Shown here in pieces: positions 25,354 through 34,595 of a stretch of DNA of 64,000 bases. The translations under genes were made by a program, and so were the position numbers. Positions within the stretch are counted from its first letter, which is position 1. Each line of letters begins with the position of its first letter. A model generated the notes under the pieces. The model searched no databases. It worked only from the letters and a program-made list of their open reading frames with translations, and was not told the origin of the DNA. The DNA lies in the NCBI RefSeq assembly GCF_002262875.1, contig NZ_NKYE01000008.1, positions 248,001-312,000 on the forward strand, read 5' to 3'. The stretch is from Amycolatopsis antarctica (GTDB lineage: Bacteria > Actinomycetota > Actinomycetes > Mycobacteriales > Pseudonocardiaceae).

Positions 25354-27129
25354 TCACGCCTCCTTCACGGCCGCGCGGCCGGTCTTGCGGCCCACCGCCT
25401 TACGTTGCGAACCCGCCCGCTGCGCCGAGCCGAGACCGGTCAGCTTGGGGTTGGACAGCGTCTTGGACTTCGACACCATCGACACCAGCGGATGCGTCAC
25501 CAGGATGACCACGATCAGGTCCAGCACGGTCGACATGCCGAGGGTGAACGCGAAGCCCTGCACCTCGCCCACGGCGAGGGTGTAGAGCACGGCGGCCGCG
25601 AGGAAGCTGATCGCGTCGGATGCCAGGATCGTCCGCCGGGCCCGGATCCAGCCCCGTGGTACGGCGGAGCGGAAACTTCGGCCCTCGCGTATCTCGTCCT
25701 TCAATCTCTCGAAGAAGATGACGAACGAGTCCGCGGTGATACCGATGGCGATGATGAAGCCGGCGACGCCCGCGAGGTCGAGGGTGAAGCCGATCCACCG
25801 GCCGAGCAGTACCAGTACCGCGTAGACGATCGCACCGGACAGCGCCAGCGAGAGAATCGTCAGCACGCCCAGCAGGCGGTAGTAGAACAGGCAGTAGACG
25901 AACACGACGAGCAGGCCGATACCGCCGGCGATCAGGCCCGCCTCCAGCGAGGCGAGTCCGAGCGTAGCGGAGACGGTGGTGGCGTCGGACGAGGTGAACG
26001 ACAGCGGCAGCGAGCCGTACTTCAGAATGTCGGCGAGGCTCTGCGACTCCGTCTGACCGAAGTTTCCGGTGATCTGCGTGCGGCCGTCGAGAATCGCGGT
26101 GTTGATCGTGGGCGCGGAGACGACCTCGCTGTCGAGCACGAACGCGGCGCGTTCCTGCACGTTCTGCGAGGTGAACTCGCCCCAGAGCCGGGTTCCCTCG
26201 GACTTGAACTCGAGGTTGACCGACCAGCCCGCACCCTGCTGAGGCGGACTGGCCGAGGCGGTCGCGATCTCCTCGCCTGGCAGGAACATCGGCTCCAGGA
26301 CGAACTTCTCCGTGCCGTCCTCGGAACAGGTGGCCAGCGGCAGCTTCGGGTCGTCGTTGCCGCGCAGCGGGTCCTCGCCGCCGCAAGTGAGCTGGGCGAG
26401 CGCGAGCTGCTGCGCCTGCTGGGCGGCGGCCATCTGCGCCGGGTCCTGCGGGTTGGCCGCGACAATGGCGGGATTCTGCCGCTGCTCTTTGGCCGCCTGG
26501 ATCTGCTGGGCGGTCTGCTCGTCGACCGAGCCGTCCTGTTCGGGGGCGGGCGGCTGCTCCTGCTGGGGCAGCCCACCCGGCGCACCGCCACCGCCCTGCG
26601 CGGGCGGCTGCTCCGCGGGTGGCTGTTCCGCGGGCGCACCGCCCGGGTCGGCGCCGGGCTGCTGACCGGGAACCTGACCCGGAATCTGGCCGGGTACCTG
26701 GCCAGGGACCTGTCCGGGTACTTGGCCCGGGGCGCCGCCTGCCGGACCGGCCGGCTGCGCGATGGCGACCTTGCGGAACGCGAGCTTGGCCGTCCGGCCG
26801 AGGTTCTTCGCCTGATCACCCTCCTCACCCGGGACGGTGATGACGATGTTGTTGCCGTCGAGCACGGTCTCGGTACCGGCGACGCCGATGCCGTTGACGC
26901 GGGTCTCGATGATCTGGCGAGCCTGGTTCAGGGACTCTCGCGAGGGCTCCGCACCGTCCGCGGTACGCGCGGTGAGCGTGACCCTCGTACCGCCCTGAAG
27001 GTCGATGCCCAGCTTGGGAGTCGGCTTGCCGCCGCCGGTGAAGAACACCAGGGCGTAGAGCACGACCACGATGAGGACGAAGAAGGCGAGATAGCGTCCC
27101 GGGCGGATGTGCCCGGCCGGTGGTGCCAC
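25354..27129 (-). CDS. secD: protein translocase subunit SecD
   Basis: A 591-residue export motor subunit. After the first helix come LGIDLQGGTRVTLTA and RQIIETRVNGIGVAGTETVLDGNNIVITVPG, then a periplasmic domain and the five-helix channel region with FGQTESQSLADILKYGSLPLSF, IAIGITADSFVIFFERLKDEIREG and GFAFTLGMSTVLDLIVVILVTHPL. The periplasmic part carries a roughly 100-residue Pro/Gly/Gln-rich insertion with a tandem PGQV repeat near residues 130-160. The protein is upstream of secF with a one-base gap. Confidence 0.95.
   Translation of the reverse strand: MAPPAGHIRPGRYLAFFVLIVVVLYALVFFTGGGKPTPKLGIDLQGGTRVTLTARTADGAEPSRESLNQARQIIETRVNGIGVAGTETVLDGNNIVITVPGEEGDQAKNLGRTAKLAFRKVAIAQPAGPAGGAPGQVPGQVPGQVPGQIPGQVPGQQPGADPGGAPAEQPPAEQPPAQGGGGAPGGLPQQEQPPAPEQDGSVDEQTAQQIQAAKEQRQNPAIVAANPQDPAQMAAAQQAQQLALAQLTCGGEDPLRGNDDPKLPLATCSEDGTEKFVLEPMFLPGEEIATASASPPQQGAGWSVNLEFKSEGTRLWGEFTSQNVQERAAFVLDSEVVSAPTINTAILDGRTQITGNFGQTESQSLADILKYGSLPLSFTSSDATTVSATLGLASLEAGLIAGGIGLLVVFVYCLFYYRLLGVLTILSLALSGAIVYAVLVLLGRWIGFTLDLAGVAGFIIAIGITADSFVIFFERLKDEIREGRSFRSAVPRGWIRARRTILASDAISFLAAAVLYTLAVGEVQGFAFTLGMSTVLDLIVVILVTHPLVSMVSKSKTLSNPKLTGLGSAQRAGSQRKAVGRKTGRAAVKEA
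26655..26740. repeat. in-frame tandem repeat encoding P-G-Q-(V/I) in secD
   Basis: About seven copies of a 12-base unit encode repeating Pro-Gly-Gln-Val/Ile in the extracytoplasmic loop of SecD, followed by further Pro/Gln/Ala-rich sequence. The units are diverged at synonymous positions, so the repeat is not a very recent expansion. Confidence 0.8.
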
Positions 27130-27223
27130 GGTCGGTCGTTCTCCTCGTACTGGGCTGCTGGGACGTCGCTGCGCATGCCCTTACAGGCAGTACGAGCCCG
27201 CAGCGGGATGCCGGGTCGCACGC

Positions 27224-27247
27224 AGCACCGAGACACTACTCGGTGCT
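27224..27247 (-). promoter_or_regulatory. hairpin between yajC and secD
   Basis: AGCACCGAG and CTCGGTGCT form a perfect 9-bp stem with a six-base loop inside the 187-base gap between yajC and secD. It could be a weak terminator that lowers secDF expression relative to yajC, or an mRNA processing site. No T-run follows. Confidence 0.4.
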
Positions 27248-27316
27248 ACGTGAGCCCTGCGTTACACCCACTGCTAAGCACCACACCGACGGGTGAGCCG
27301 GCGTGATGAGCAGGAA

Positions 27317-27748
27317 CTACTTCTTGCCGTGCTCCAACGGGGGCGCGACGGAGGCGCCCGTCGAGGTCGAGGCCTCGGCGCGCTCGCGGTCGTCCTCGTC
27401 CACCGTGGTGGGCGTGACAGCGGCGTCGTCGGCGACGATCTCGTTGTCGTTGTCGAGAACATCGACATCGTCCGCGTCGTCCGCGGTGATCTCGATCTTC
27501 TCGCGCACGGCCTGACGCAGCCAGGTCGTCGTGACACCATCGGCGATCTCGAGGTCGATGGTGGTCTCGTCCGAGGCGTCGGCGACGGTGGCGTAGAGAC
27601 CGGAGGTGGTCATCACGCGGTCGCCTGCCGACAGGCTGCTCTGCAGCTCCTGCTGCTGCGCCACAGCCTTCTTCTGCTTGCGCGTTCCCATGATCAGCGG
27701 CACAGCGACGACAAGCATGAGGAGCAACGGCAGGAATAACTGTTCCAT
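27317..27748 (-). CDS. yajC: preprotein translocase subunit YajC
   Basis: A 143-residue protein with one N-terminal helix (LFLPLLLMLVVAVPLIMGT), then RKQKKAVAQQQELQSSLSAGDRVMTTSGLYATV, the conserved YajC core. The C-terminal 50 residues are strongly acidic and longer than in E. coli (110 residues), as in other actinobacteria. It precedes secD and secF and is 175 bases after ruvB, so it may have its own promoter. Confidence 0.93.
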   Translation of the reverse strand: MEQLFLPLLLMLVVAVPLIMGTRKQKKAVAQQQELQSSLSAGDRVMTTSGLYATVADASDETTIDLEIADGVTTTWLRQAVREKIEITADDADDVDVLDNDNEIVADDAAVTPTTVDEDDRERAEASTSTGASVAPPLEHGKK

Positions 27749-27923
27749 GATTCTCCATTCGGCGGACGGCCAGGCGGGGAACGCCCGGCGAAACGTCCGA
27801 TTGGCCTGGATGTGCGTGTTCGAGTGTGCCAGGTACCGGCGAGAAAGCCAGCACCGGTGCCGAGCTCGGTACCGCGACGACGTTCCCGTGATCTCGCCGC
27901 GGTGCCCGTTCCGGCACGGCCGC

Positions 27924-29006
27924 CTAGTCGAACAGACTGGGCGAGTCCTCGGCGAACCGGCCCCCTTGCAAGGGCAGGCCCGGGGGTGGCTCGACGCCCA
28001 GGTGCGCCCAGGCCGCGGCCGTCGCGACCCGGCCGCGCGGCGTCCGCGCGAGCATCCCGGCCCGCACCAGGTACGGCTCGCAGACCTCCTCGACCGTCGT
28101 CGACTCCTCCCCCACGGCCACCGCCAGGGTGGAGACCCCGACCGGGCCGCCACCGAAGGAACGGACCAGCGCCGAGAGCACGGCGCGGTCCAGCCGGTCC
28201 AGGCCGAGTTCGTCGACGTCGTAGACCTCCAGCGCCGCCCGGGCGATCTCCTGGTTCACCAGGCCGTCGGCGCGCACCTCGGCGTAGTCGCGGACGCGGC
28301 GCAGCAGCCGGTTGGCGATCCGGGGGGTGCCGCGGGAGCGGTCCGCGATCTCGGCGGCTCCGCTGTCGTCGAACCGGATGTCCAGGATGGTGGCCGCCCG
28401 GCGGACGACGAGTTCGAGTTCCTGGGCCGAGTAGAACTCCATGTGGCCGGTGAAACCGAACCGGTCGCGCAGCGGACCGGTCAGCGAACCGGAGCGGGTG
28501 GTGGCGCCGACCAGCGTGAACGGGGCGATCTCCAGCGGAATGCTGGTGGCGCCCGGCCCCTTGCCGACGACGACGTCGACGCGGAAGTCCTCCATCGCCA
28601 GGTACAGCATCTCCTCGGCGGGACGGGCGATCCGGTGGATCTCGTCGATGAAGAGCACATCGCCCTCGACCAGGTTGGACAGCATCGCCGCCAGATCACC
28701 CGCCCGTTCCAGCGCGGGCCCGGAGGTGATCCGGATGGCGGCGTCGAGTTCGGCGGCGATGATCATCGCGAGGCTCGTCTTGCCGAGGCCGGGAGGGCCG
28801 GACAGCAGCACGTGATCCGGCGGGACGCCTCGCCTGCGGGCACTCTCCAGCACCAGTTCGAGCTGCTCGCGCACCCGCGGCTGGCCCACGAACTCGGTCA
28901 GCCTGCGCGGCCGCAGGGTGGTCTCGACCTCGCGCTCACCGGTCTGCGGCAGCGCGGACAGCGCCTCGTCGTCCGGCTCGAATTCGGTCACGTCCTCATC
29001 GTGCAC
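27924..29006 (-). CDS. ruvB: Holliday junction branch migration helicase RuvB
   Basis: A 360-residue AAA+ motor. Walker A is [12 protein letters not shown], Walker B is LFIDEIHR, sensor 1 is LVGATTRSG, the arginine-finger region is GPLRDRFGF, and the winged helix is near the C-terminus ([17 protein letters not shown]). It starts with GTG at 29006; an alternative GTG five codons in would also work. The gene lies nine bases after ruvA in the operon ruvC-ruvA-ruvB. Confidence 0.97.
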   Translation of the reverse strand: MHDEDVTEFEPDDEALSALPQTGEREVETTLRPRRLTEFVGQPRVREQLELVLESARRRGVPPDHVLLSGPPGLGKTSLAMIIAAELDAAIRITSGPALERAGDLAAMLSNLVEGDVLFIDEIHRIARPAEEMLYLAMEDFRVDVVVGKGPGATSIPLEIAPFTLVGATTRSGSLTGPLRDRFGFTGHMEFYSAQELELVVRRAATILDIRFDDSGAAEIADRSRGTPRIANRLLRRVRDYAEVRADGLVNQEIARAALEVYDVDELGLDRLDRAVLSALVRSFGGGPVGVSTLAVAVGEESTTVEEVCEPYLVRAGMLARTPRGRVATAAAWAHLGVEPPPGLPLQGGRFAEDSPSLFD

Positions 29007-29015
29007 GGGCCGGCC

Positions 29016-29624
29016 CTAGCGCTTGCGGCCGAGGGTGGTCAGCGCGGTACGCAACACGGCCGAGGTGTCGGAGGCGGCGGGATCCAGTTCGGCCAGTGCC
29101 TTCTCCACGGCCTGTTCGGCCTGCTTGGCGGGGAAGCCGAGTCCGAGCAGCGCCTCGGCCACCTCGGCCCGCACCGCCCCCGCGGCCGTGCTCGCGCCCG
29201 CGGCGGCGTCCGGGTCGGCCCCGCGTCCGGCGACCTTGTCGCGCAGTTCGAGCGACAGCCGCTCGGCACCCTTGCGGCCGATGCCGGGCACCTGCGTGAG
29301 CGCGGTGATGTTGCCCTCGGAGAGTGCGCTGGTGAGCGCGTCGGGATCGAGCACGGCGAGTGCGGCGAGGGCGAGCCGCGGCCCGATGCCGGAGACGGTC
29401 TGCAGCAGTCCGAACAGTTCCCTGGCCTGCGCGTCGGCGAAACCGAACAGGGTCAGCGAGTCCTCGCGCACGATCAGCGCGGTGTGCAGCCGGACCTGTT
29501 CGCCCCTGCGGAGCGTGGCCAGTGTCGATGGCGTTGCCTGGACGGCGAGACCGACCCCGCCGACCTCGACCACCGCGTGGTCGAGCGCGACGGCGAGCAC
29601 CTCGCCCCGTACCGAAGAGATCAC
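29016..29624 (-). CDS. ruvA: Holliday junction DNA-binding protein RuvA
   Basis: A 202-residue protein that tetramerises on four-way junctions and loads RuvB. It has the OB-fold N-terminus ([28 protein letters not shown]), the helix-hairpin-helix pair ([17 protein letters not shown] and [18 protein letters not shown]) and the C-terminal RuvB-binding domain after an Ala-rich linker. The GTG start overlaps the ruvC stop by four bases (GTGA at 29621-29624). Confidence 0.96.
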   Translation of the reverse strand: MISSVRGEVLAVALDHAVVEVGGVGLAVQATPSTLATLRRGEQVRLHTALIVREDSLTLFGFADAQARELFGLLQTVSGIGPRLALAALAVLDPDALTSALSEGNITALTQVPGIGRKGAERLSLELRDKVAGRGADPDAAAGASTAAGAVRAEVAEALLGLGFPAKQAEQAVEKALAELDPAASDTSAVLRTALTTLGRKR

Positions 29625-30220
29625 CGTCCCGCTCCCGTCGACTGGTTCCTGCCGTTGGTGTGGTTCCTGCGCGCCGCCGCGAGCCTGGCCCGGTGCGTCC
29701 TGGCGAGTTCCGCGGCCCTCGCCTCCGCCTCGGCGAGCCTGCCCCGCATCGGTTCCTGCCAGAGGTGGCAGATGGCGAGCGCGAGCGCGTCGGCCGCGTC
29801 GGCGGGACGGGGCGCGACGTCCATCTTCAGCAGCCTGGTCACCATGAGCGTGACCTGCGCCTTGTCCGCTCGGCCGGAACCGGTGACGGCCGCCTTGACC
29901 TCGCTGGGGGTGTGGAAGACGACCGGCAGGCCACGGCGCGCGGCACCGAGCGCCACCACACCGCCCGCCTGCGCGGTACCCATGGCGGTGCGGACGTTGT
30001 GCTGGCTGAACACCCGCTCCACGGCGACCGCGTCGGGCCGATACCGGTCCAGCCAGCCCTCCACGGCATCGGCGATGCCCATCAGCCGCACGGACAGCTC
30101 GGCCTCCGGGGGCGTACGCACCACGTCCACCGCGACGCAGGCGACCGAGCGCCCGGTGCCGCCGTCGACCACGCCCAGCCCGCACCGGGTCAGCCCGGGG
30201 TCAACACCGAGCACGCGCAC
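29621..30220 (-). CDS. ruvC: Holliday junction resolvase RuvC
   Basis: A 199-residue nuclease. Catalytic residues lie in [12 protein letters not shown] (first Asp), [11 protein letters not shown] (Glu) and the [13 protein letters not shown] segment (two Asp). The C-terminal 40 residues are an extra Arg/Ala-rich tail. GTG at 30220 gives VRVLGVDPG and is favoured by family length; a GTG three codons upstream is too close to the GGAGAG ribosome site. Confidence 0.95.
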   Translation of the reverse strand: MRVLGVDPGLTRCGLGVVDGGTGRSVACVAVDVVRTPPEAELSVRLMGIADAVEGWLDRYRPDAVAVERVFSQHNVRTAMGTAQAGGVVALGAARRGLPVVFHTPSEVKAAVTGSGRADKAQVTLMVTRLLKMDVAPRPADAADALALAICHLWQEPMRGRLAEAEARAAELARTHRARLAAARRNHTNGRNQSTGAGR

Positions 30221-30345
30221 CTTCGCCACCTCTCCGCCGAACACCAGTTCGAGGAGGAACACTACCGGCGGGCACCCTGGTAGGCGGTCACCGACTCGCC
30301 GGGCGCCGCGACCGGCTCAGTCCACTGTGGACGGGCAGCGCCGCG

Positions 30346-30870
30346 TCACGGACCGTCGACGCCGGGGGTCCAGCTCTCCGGATCGCCGGATCCGGTGAGG
30401 ATCGGCTGCCACTCGGCGAAGCCCTCGGGCGCGTCCGCCTGCCATGGCCAGTGGCCGTCCGGGGTGGCCACGATGATCTGCAGCGCGGGGAAGTCGCCCT
30501 CCGGGTAGACCAGGAAGGCGCTGCCGAGGAACTCCGGGTAGTGGCCGGGATGCACCTGCTCGAACGTGACGGGCACGCCCTCGAAGAAGTCGGTGTACAC
30601 CGAGCCCGGCTCGAAGACCTCTCCCGCGGCGGCGCGGTCGACGTAGGCGTCGAGCAGCACGGGGCCCACGTCCGGCGGCAGACCCACGACGACGGCCTCG
30701 GGCACCTCGTGCATCGCCCACGCCGACGCGGTGAAGCAGTAGCCGGAGCCCGTCTCGTCCGCGGGAACGGCGATGACCGCGTTGCCCCGCTCCCCGGCCT
30801 GGGCGACGATCCACTCGCGGAGTTCATGATCTTCGTCGAGCTCGGATTCCGTCGTCGTCACGGCGATCAT
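30346..30870 (-). CDS. DUF4262 domain protein
   Basis: A 174-residue cytoplasmic protein of the DUF4262 family. Characteristic segments are WIVAQAGERGNAVIAVPADE, YCFTASAWAMHEVPEAVVVGLPPDVGPVLLDAYVDRA, and VHPGHYPEFLGSAFLVYPEGDFPALQIIVATPDGHWPW. The function of the family is unknown. The gene stands alone between yebC and ruvC; the gap to ruvC contains a GTCCACTGTGGAC word at 30320-30332. Confidence 0.85.
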   Translation of the reverse strand: MIAVTTTESELDEDHELREWIVAQAGERGNAVIAVPADETGSGYCFTASAWAMHEVPEAVVVGLPPDVGPVLLDAYVDRAAAGEVFEPGSVYTDFFEGVPVTFEQVHPGHYPEFLGSAFLVYPEGDFPALQIIVATPDGHWPWQADAPEGFAEWQPILTGSGDPESWTPGVDGP

Positions 30871-30961
30871 TGTGCCGCACCGGCGGCGCGATTCCCATAG
30901 CCGTGCCGTCGTGTCGGCCGGAAACCCTCTGACAGCAAGGAAAACCGGCCCAAAAGACCCG

Positions 30962-30993
30962 GACGGCCGCACCGGTTTCCCGGTGCGGCCGTC
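30962..30993 (-). terminator. hairpin terminator downstream of yebC
   Basis: Perfect 14-bp GC-rich arms (30962-30975 and 30980-30993) with a TTTC loop lie 20 bases after the yebC stop in the direction of transcription. Confidence 0.85.
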
Positions 30994-31013
30994 GGTTCGT
31001 CCGGATTCGGGTG

Positions 31014-31763
31014 TCAGCCGACCTCGGCCAGAACCTCGTCCGACACGTCGAAGTTGGCGTAGACGGCCTGCACGTCGTCGCAGTCCTCGAGGGCGTCGAT
31101 CAGGTTGAAGACCTTCTTCGCACCGTCGGCCTCCAGCGGCACGCTCACCGAGGGCAGGAAGCTCATCTCGGCGGACTCGTAGTCGTAGCCCGCCTCCTGC
31201 AGGGCGGTCCGCACGGCGAGCAGGTCGGTGGCTTCGGAGACGATCTCGAAGCTCTCGCCAAGGTCGTTCACGTCCTCGGCGCCCGCGTCGAGCACGGCCA
31301 TCAGCACGTCGTCCTCGGACAGCTCGTTCTTCGGCATGAGCACGACGCCCTTGCGGTTGAACAGGTAGGCGACCGAACCCGGGTCGGCCAGCGAGCCGTT
31401 GTTGCGGGTCAGCGCGGTGCGGACCTCCATCGCGGCACGGTTCTTGTTGTCGGTGAGGCACTCGATCAGCACCGCCACACCGTTCGGGCCGTAGCCCTCG
31501 TAGGTGATGTTCTGCCAGTCGGCGCCGCCCGCCTCCTCGCCGCCGCCGCGCTTGCGTGCGCGCTCGATGTTGTCGGCCGGTACCGAGTTGCGCTTCGCCT
31601 TCTGGATGGCGTCGTACAGGGTCGGGTTGCCGTCCGGGTCGCTGCCACCGGTGCGGGCCGCCACCTCGATGTTCTTGATCAGCCGCGCGAAGAGCTTGCC
31701 CCGCTTGGCATCGAGGTTCGCCTTCTTGTGCTTCGTGGTGGCCCATTTGGAGTGGCCGCTCAT
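31014..31763 (-). CDS. YebC/PmpR family transcription/translation factor
   Basis: A 249-residue protein of the TACO1/YebC family, recently linked to relief of ribosome stalling and also described as a DNA-binding regulator. It begins with the signature [28 protein letters not shown]. It contains [24 protein letters not shown] and ends in [21 protein letters not shown]. It lies downstream of pdxT, the usual actinobacterial order, with a strong terminator after it. Confidence in the family is high; the molecular role in this organism is inferred. Confidence 0.95.
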   Translation of the reverse strand: MSGHSKWATTKHKKANLDAKRGKLFARLIKNIEVAARTGGSDPDGNPTLYDAIQKAKRNSVPADNIERARKRGGGEEAGGADWQNITYEGYGPNGVAVLIECLTDNKNRAAMEVRTALTRNNGSLADPGSVAYLFNRKGVVLMPKNELSEDDVLMAVLDAGAEDVNDLGESFEIVSEATDLLAVRTALQEAGYDYESAEMSFLPSVSVPLEADGAKKVFNLIDALEDCDDVQAVYANFDVSDEVLAEVG

Positions 31764-31795
31764 CTACTCCTCCATCTGCTTCGCGTCCCGCTTGC

Positions 31796-32419
31796 CTATG
31801 CCGCCTCGCGGACGACGCGCGCGAACAACCGGTGCACGCGCTCATCCCCCGTCAGCTCCGGGTGGAAGGCGGTGGCGAGCACCGTCCCCTGCCTGACCGC
31901 GACGATCCTAGCGGCCGCCCCGCCGGCCTCCGGGGTGTCCGGCACCTGGGCGAGCACCTGGACGTCCTCGCCTGCCTTCTCCACCCACGGCGCGCGGATG
32001 AAGACGGCGTGCATCGGCCCGCCCTCGGCCCCGGCGAAATCCAGGTCGGCCTCGAAGGAGTCGACCTGCCTGCCGAAGGCGTTGCGCCGCACGAGCACGT
32101 CCAGGCCGCCGAGCTGCTCCTGGTCCGGCCTGCCGTCGAGCACCTGCCTGGCGAGCAGGATCATGCCGGCACAGGAACCGTAGGCCGGCATGCCCGCGGC
32201 GAGCCGTTCGCGCAGCGGCTGGAGCAGGTCGAAGGTCACCAGCAGCCGGGACATCGTGGTGGACTCGCCACCGGGCAGCACCAGTCCGTCCACTTCGGAC
32301 AGTTCGCTGGGCCTGCGCACCGGGATCACCCGGGTTCCCGCGCGTTCCATCGCCGCCGCGTGCTCGCGGACATCTCCCTGCAGCGCGAGTACACCCACCA
32401 CGGGTCGCGATGCTGTCAC
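31796..32419 (-). CDS. pdxT: pyridoxal 5'-phosphate synthase glutaminase subunit PdxT
   Basis: A 207-residue class I glutamine amidotransferase that supplies ammonia to PdxS for PLP synthesis. It shows [39 protein letters not shown] with the nucleophilic cysteine, and [12 protein letters not shown] carrying the His/Glu of the triad. It starts with GTG. Its partner pdxS lies 3.6 kb away, separated by an amino-acid export module, whereas the two are close neighbours in mycobacteria. Confidence 0.96.
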   Translation of the reverse strand: MTASRPVVGVLALQGDVREHAAAMERAGTRVIPVRRPSELSEVDGLVLPGGESTTMSRLLVTFDLLQPLRERLAAGMPAYGSCAGMILLARQVLDGRPDQEQLGGLDVLVRRNAFGRQVDSFEADLDFAGAEGGPMHAVFIRAPWVEKAGEDVQVLAQVPDTPEAGGAAARIVAVRQGTVLATAFHPELTGDERVHRLFARVVREAA

Positions 32420-32498
32420 GCCGCCTGCCTCCCATACCGAAGATTTCGCAGGTCAAGCGTAGTCCGTCGGCTGAGCGAGGGCATGTCCGGGCCGACGG

Positions 32499-33677
32499 TC
32501 AGCCGTCCACCCGCTCACCCGCGGCCACGCGCAACGCCTGGTCGAGGTCGTCCCAGAGATCCTCGACGTCCTCGACGCCGACCGAGAGCCGCAGCAGGTT
32601 CACCGGAACACCACTGGCGGCCAGCGTCTCCTCGCCCACCAGGCGGTGGGTGAGCGCGGCGGGGTGTTCGATCAGCGTGTCCACCGATCCCAGGCTCACC
32701 GCCGGGGTGATCAAGCCGAGTTTGCCGACCACCGTGTTCGGGTCACCCGTGGCCTCGAACGCCAGCATCGCGCCGGTACCGCGAAGCTGGCCGCCGAGCA
32801 CCGGGTGCGCCCCGTGCAGTCCGGGGTAACGGACGTTGCTGACGCCGGAGTGCTCGGCGAGCCTGCGGGCGAGCTCCGCGGCGGAGCACTGGGAGGCCTC
32901 CATCCGCAGTGGCAGGGTCGCCAGGCCGCGGTGCAGCAGGTAGCCGCCGAGCGGGTGCAGCACGGCGCCGGTGAGGATGCGCAACTGCCGCAGCGGGCCC
33001 GCCCGCTCCCCCGCGCAGGCCACGACCCCGCCGAGCACGTCGCCGTGACCACCGAGGTACTTGGTGCCCGAGTGCAGGACGTAGGTGGCGCCGTGTGCCG
33101 CGGGGTTCTGCAGCATCGGAGTGGCGAAGGTGTTGTCGACCAGCACCGGGACCGCCCCGGCCTGGCGGACAACGTCGGCGATGTCGATCAGGTCCAGGTT
33201 CGGGTTGGCCGGGGTCTCCAGCACCACCAGCCCGGTGTCCGGCCGGATCGCGGCGGCGACCTCGTCCGGCCGGACGTAGGTCGTCTCGGTGCCCAGCAGT
33301 CCGGTGGCGAGCAGGTGGTCGGTGCCGCCGTAGAGCGGCCGGACGGCCACCACGTGCTTGGCGCCGGTCATCAGGCAGGCGGCCTGCAGCACGGCGGTCA
33401 CCGCCGCCATCCCACTGGCGAAGGCCACGCCTTCGTCGGTGCCCTCCAGTTCGGCGAGGGCCCGCTCGAAGCGGGCGACGGTCGGGTTGTGCAGCCGGGC
33501 GTAAACCGGGGAGGACGCGTCCGCGGCACCGTCCGCCCAGGCCCCGAGGGCGGCGCCGCCCTCGGCCTGGTCGGGCACCGGGTAGGTGGTCGACAGGTCG
33601 ATCGGCGGCGCGTGCACCCCGAGTCGCCCCAGATCCTCACGTCCACCGTGTACCGCGCGGGTCCGCACACCGTTCAC
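32499..33677 (-). CDS. trans-sulfuration PLP enzyme (cystathionine/methionine gamma-lyase-like)
   Basis: A 392-residue fold-type I PLP enzyme of the Cys/Met metabolism family. It shows SSPVYARLHNPTVARFERALAELEG, FASGMAAVTAVLQ, PLYGGTDHLL, LVLETPANPNLDLIDIADV and VDNTFATPMLQNPAAHGATYVLHSGTKYLGGH, with the PLP lysine in SGTKYLGGH. It could cleave methionine, cystathionine or homocysteine; the residues separating these were not resolved. It is divergent from an Lrp-family regulator 102 bases away, and AzlCD amino-acid exporters follow, suggesting methionine or branched-chain amino-acid balance. Confidence 0.9.
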   Translation of the reverse strand: MNGVRTRAVHGGREDLGRLGVHAPPIDLSTTYPVPDQAEGGAALGAWADGAADASSPVYARLHNPTVARFERALAELEGTDEGVAFASGMAAVTAVLQAACLMTGAKHVVAVRPLYGGTDHLLATGLLGTETTYVRPDEVAAAIRPDTGLVVLETPANPNLDLIDIADVVRQAGAVPVLVDNTFATPMLQNPAAHGATYVLHSGTKYLGGHGDVLGGVVACAGERAGPLRQLRILTGAVLHPLGGYLLHRGLATLPLRMEASQCSAAELARRLAEHSGVSNVRYPGLHGAHPVLGGQLRGTGAMLAFEATGDPNTVVGKLGLITPAVSLGSVDTLIEHPAALTHRLVGEETLAASGVPVNLLRLSVGVEDVEDLWDDLDQALRVAAGERVDG

Positions 33678-33779
33678 CGTTCTGCCTCCAGAATTGTCGA
33701 CGTATCAGTGGAATGCTGCATGCTGTGCACGTCGCTGGCGGTTTTCCGGCAGTTTCTTCGACGAGAGGGGACGAAGTCC

Positions 33780-34253
33780 GTGCTCGATGCGATCGATGTG
33801 GCGATCCTCGCCGAGTTGCAGAAGGACGCTCGGCTGCCGAACAAGGACCTCGCCGCGCGGGTGAACATCGCGCCGTCCACCTGCCTGGTGCGGCATCGGG
33901 CACTGCGCGAGCGCGGGGTGCTGAAGGGCTACCGCGCGGAGGTGGACCTGGGTGCGCTCGGCCGTCCGTTGCAGGCGGTGATCGCGGTCCGGGTGCGACC
34001 GCACACCAGGGCTGTGGTCCGCCCGTTCCTGGACTACGTGATGGAACTGCCGGAGACGATCTCGGTGTCCCATGTCGCGGGCCCGGACGACTTCCTGGTG
34101 CACGTCGCCGTGGCCGACGCCGTCCACCTGCAGCAGCTCGTGCTGGACTCGTTCACCAGCCGCCGCGAGGTCGCCCAGTTGCACACCAACCTGCTGTTCG
34201 AGCATCGGGTCAAGGCGCGGATACCGCCGACCGCGCAGGCCCGCTCCGACTGA
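33780..34253 (+). CDS. Lrp/AsnC family transcriptional regulator
   Basis: A 157-residue leucine-responsive-type regulator. The N-terminal helix-turn-helix is LDAIDVAILAELQKDARLPNKDLAARVNIAPSTCLVRHRALRERGVLKGYRAEVD. The C-terminal RAM domain (ISVSHVAGPDDFLVHVAVADAVHLQQLVLDSF) should bind an amino acid. GTG at 33780 has GAGAGGGG upstream; an ATG 20 codons earlier is less likely. It is divergent from the PLP lyase and converges on azlCD with a 15-base gap. In Corynebacterium, Lrp controls the homologous exporter brnFE, so a similar circuit is plausible. Confidence 0.9.
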   Translation: MLDAIDVAILAELQKDARLPNKDLAARVNIAPSTCLVRHRALRERGVLKGYRAEVDLGALGRPLQAVIAVRVRPHTRAVVRPFLDYVMELPETISVSHVAGPDDFLVHVAVADAVHLQQLVLDSFTSRREVAQLHTNLLFEHRVKARIPPTAQARSD

Positions 34254-34268
34254 GCGGACCGGACGCGG

Positions 34269-34595
34269 TCACGGGACGCCGAGCAGCCGCAGCCCGGCGG
34301 CGGTGACCGCGGCGGCGAGAACCACCAGTACGAACGGCGCTTTCCGCCAGGCCAGCAACCCGCCGACGGCCACGCCTGCCGGGCGCGCGTAACCGGCGAA
34401 TCCCTGGTCCTCGACGAGCGCGGCCGTGGCGACCACGGCGGCCAGCAGCACGACGGCCGAGACGGTCATCAGCCGCTCCAGCCTCGGCGAGATCTCCACC
34501 CGCGCCCGCAGCGCGGGCCCGGCGAACCGGAAGGCGAAGGTCCCGGCCGCCAGCACCACGGTGGCGACCAGCAGCGTCATCGTTCCGGCGATCAT
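34269..34595 (-). CDS. azlD: AzlD family branched-chain amino-acid export subunit
   Basis: A 108-residue membrane protein with about four helices, matching the small subunit of AzlCD/BrnFE exporters: VLAAGTFAFRFAGPALR, RLERLMTVSAVVLLAAVVATAAL and GVAVGGLLAWRKAPFVLVV. It overlaps azlC by four bases (ATGA at 34592-34595). Confidence 0.9.
   Translation of the reverse strand: MIAGTMTLLVATVVLAAGTFAFRFAGPALRARVEISPRLERLMTVSAVVLLAAVVATAALVEDQGFAGYARPAGVAVGGLLAWRKAPFVLVVLAAAVTAAGLRLLGVP

Noticed and set aside
27606..30398. A long plus-strand open frame opposite yajC and ruvBAC
   Set aside because: It is antisense to three certain genes and compositionally random.
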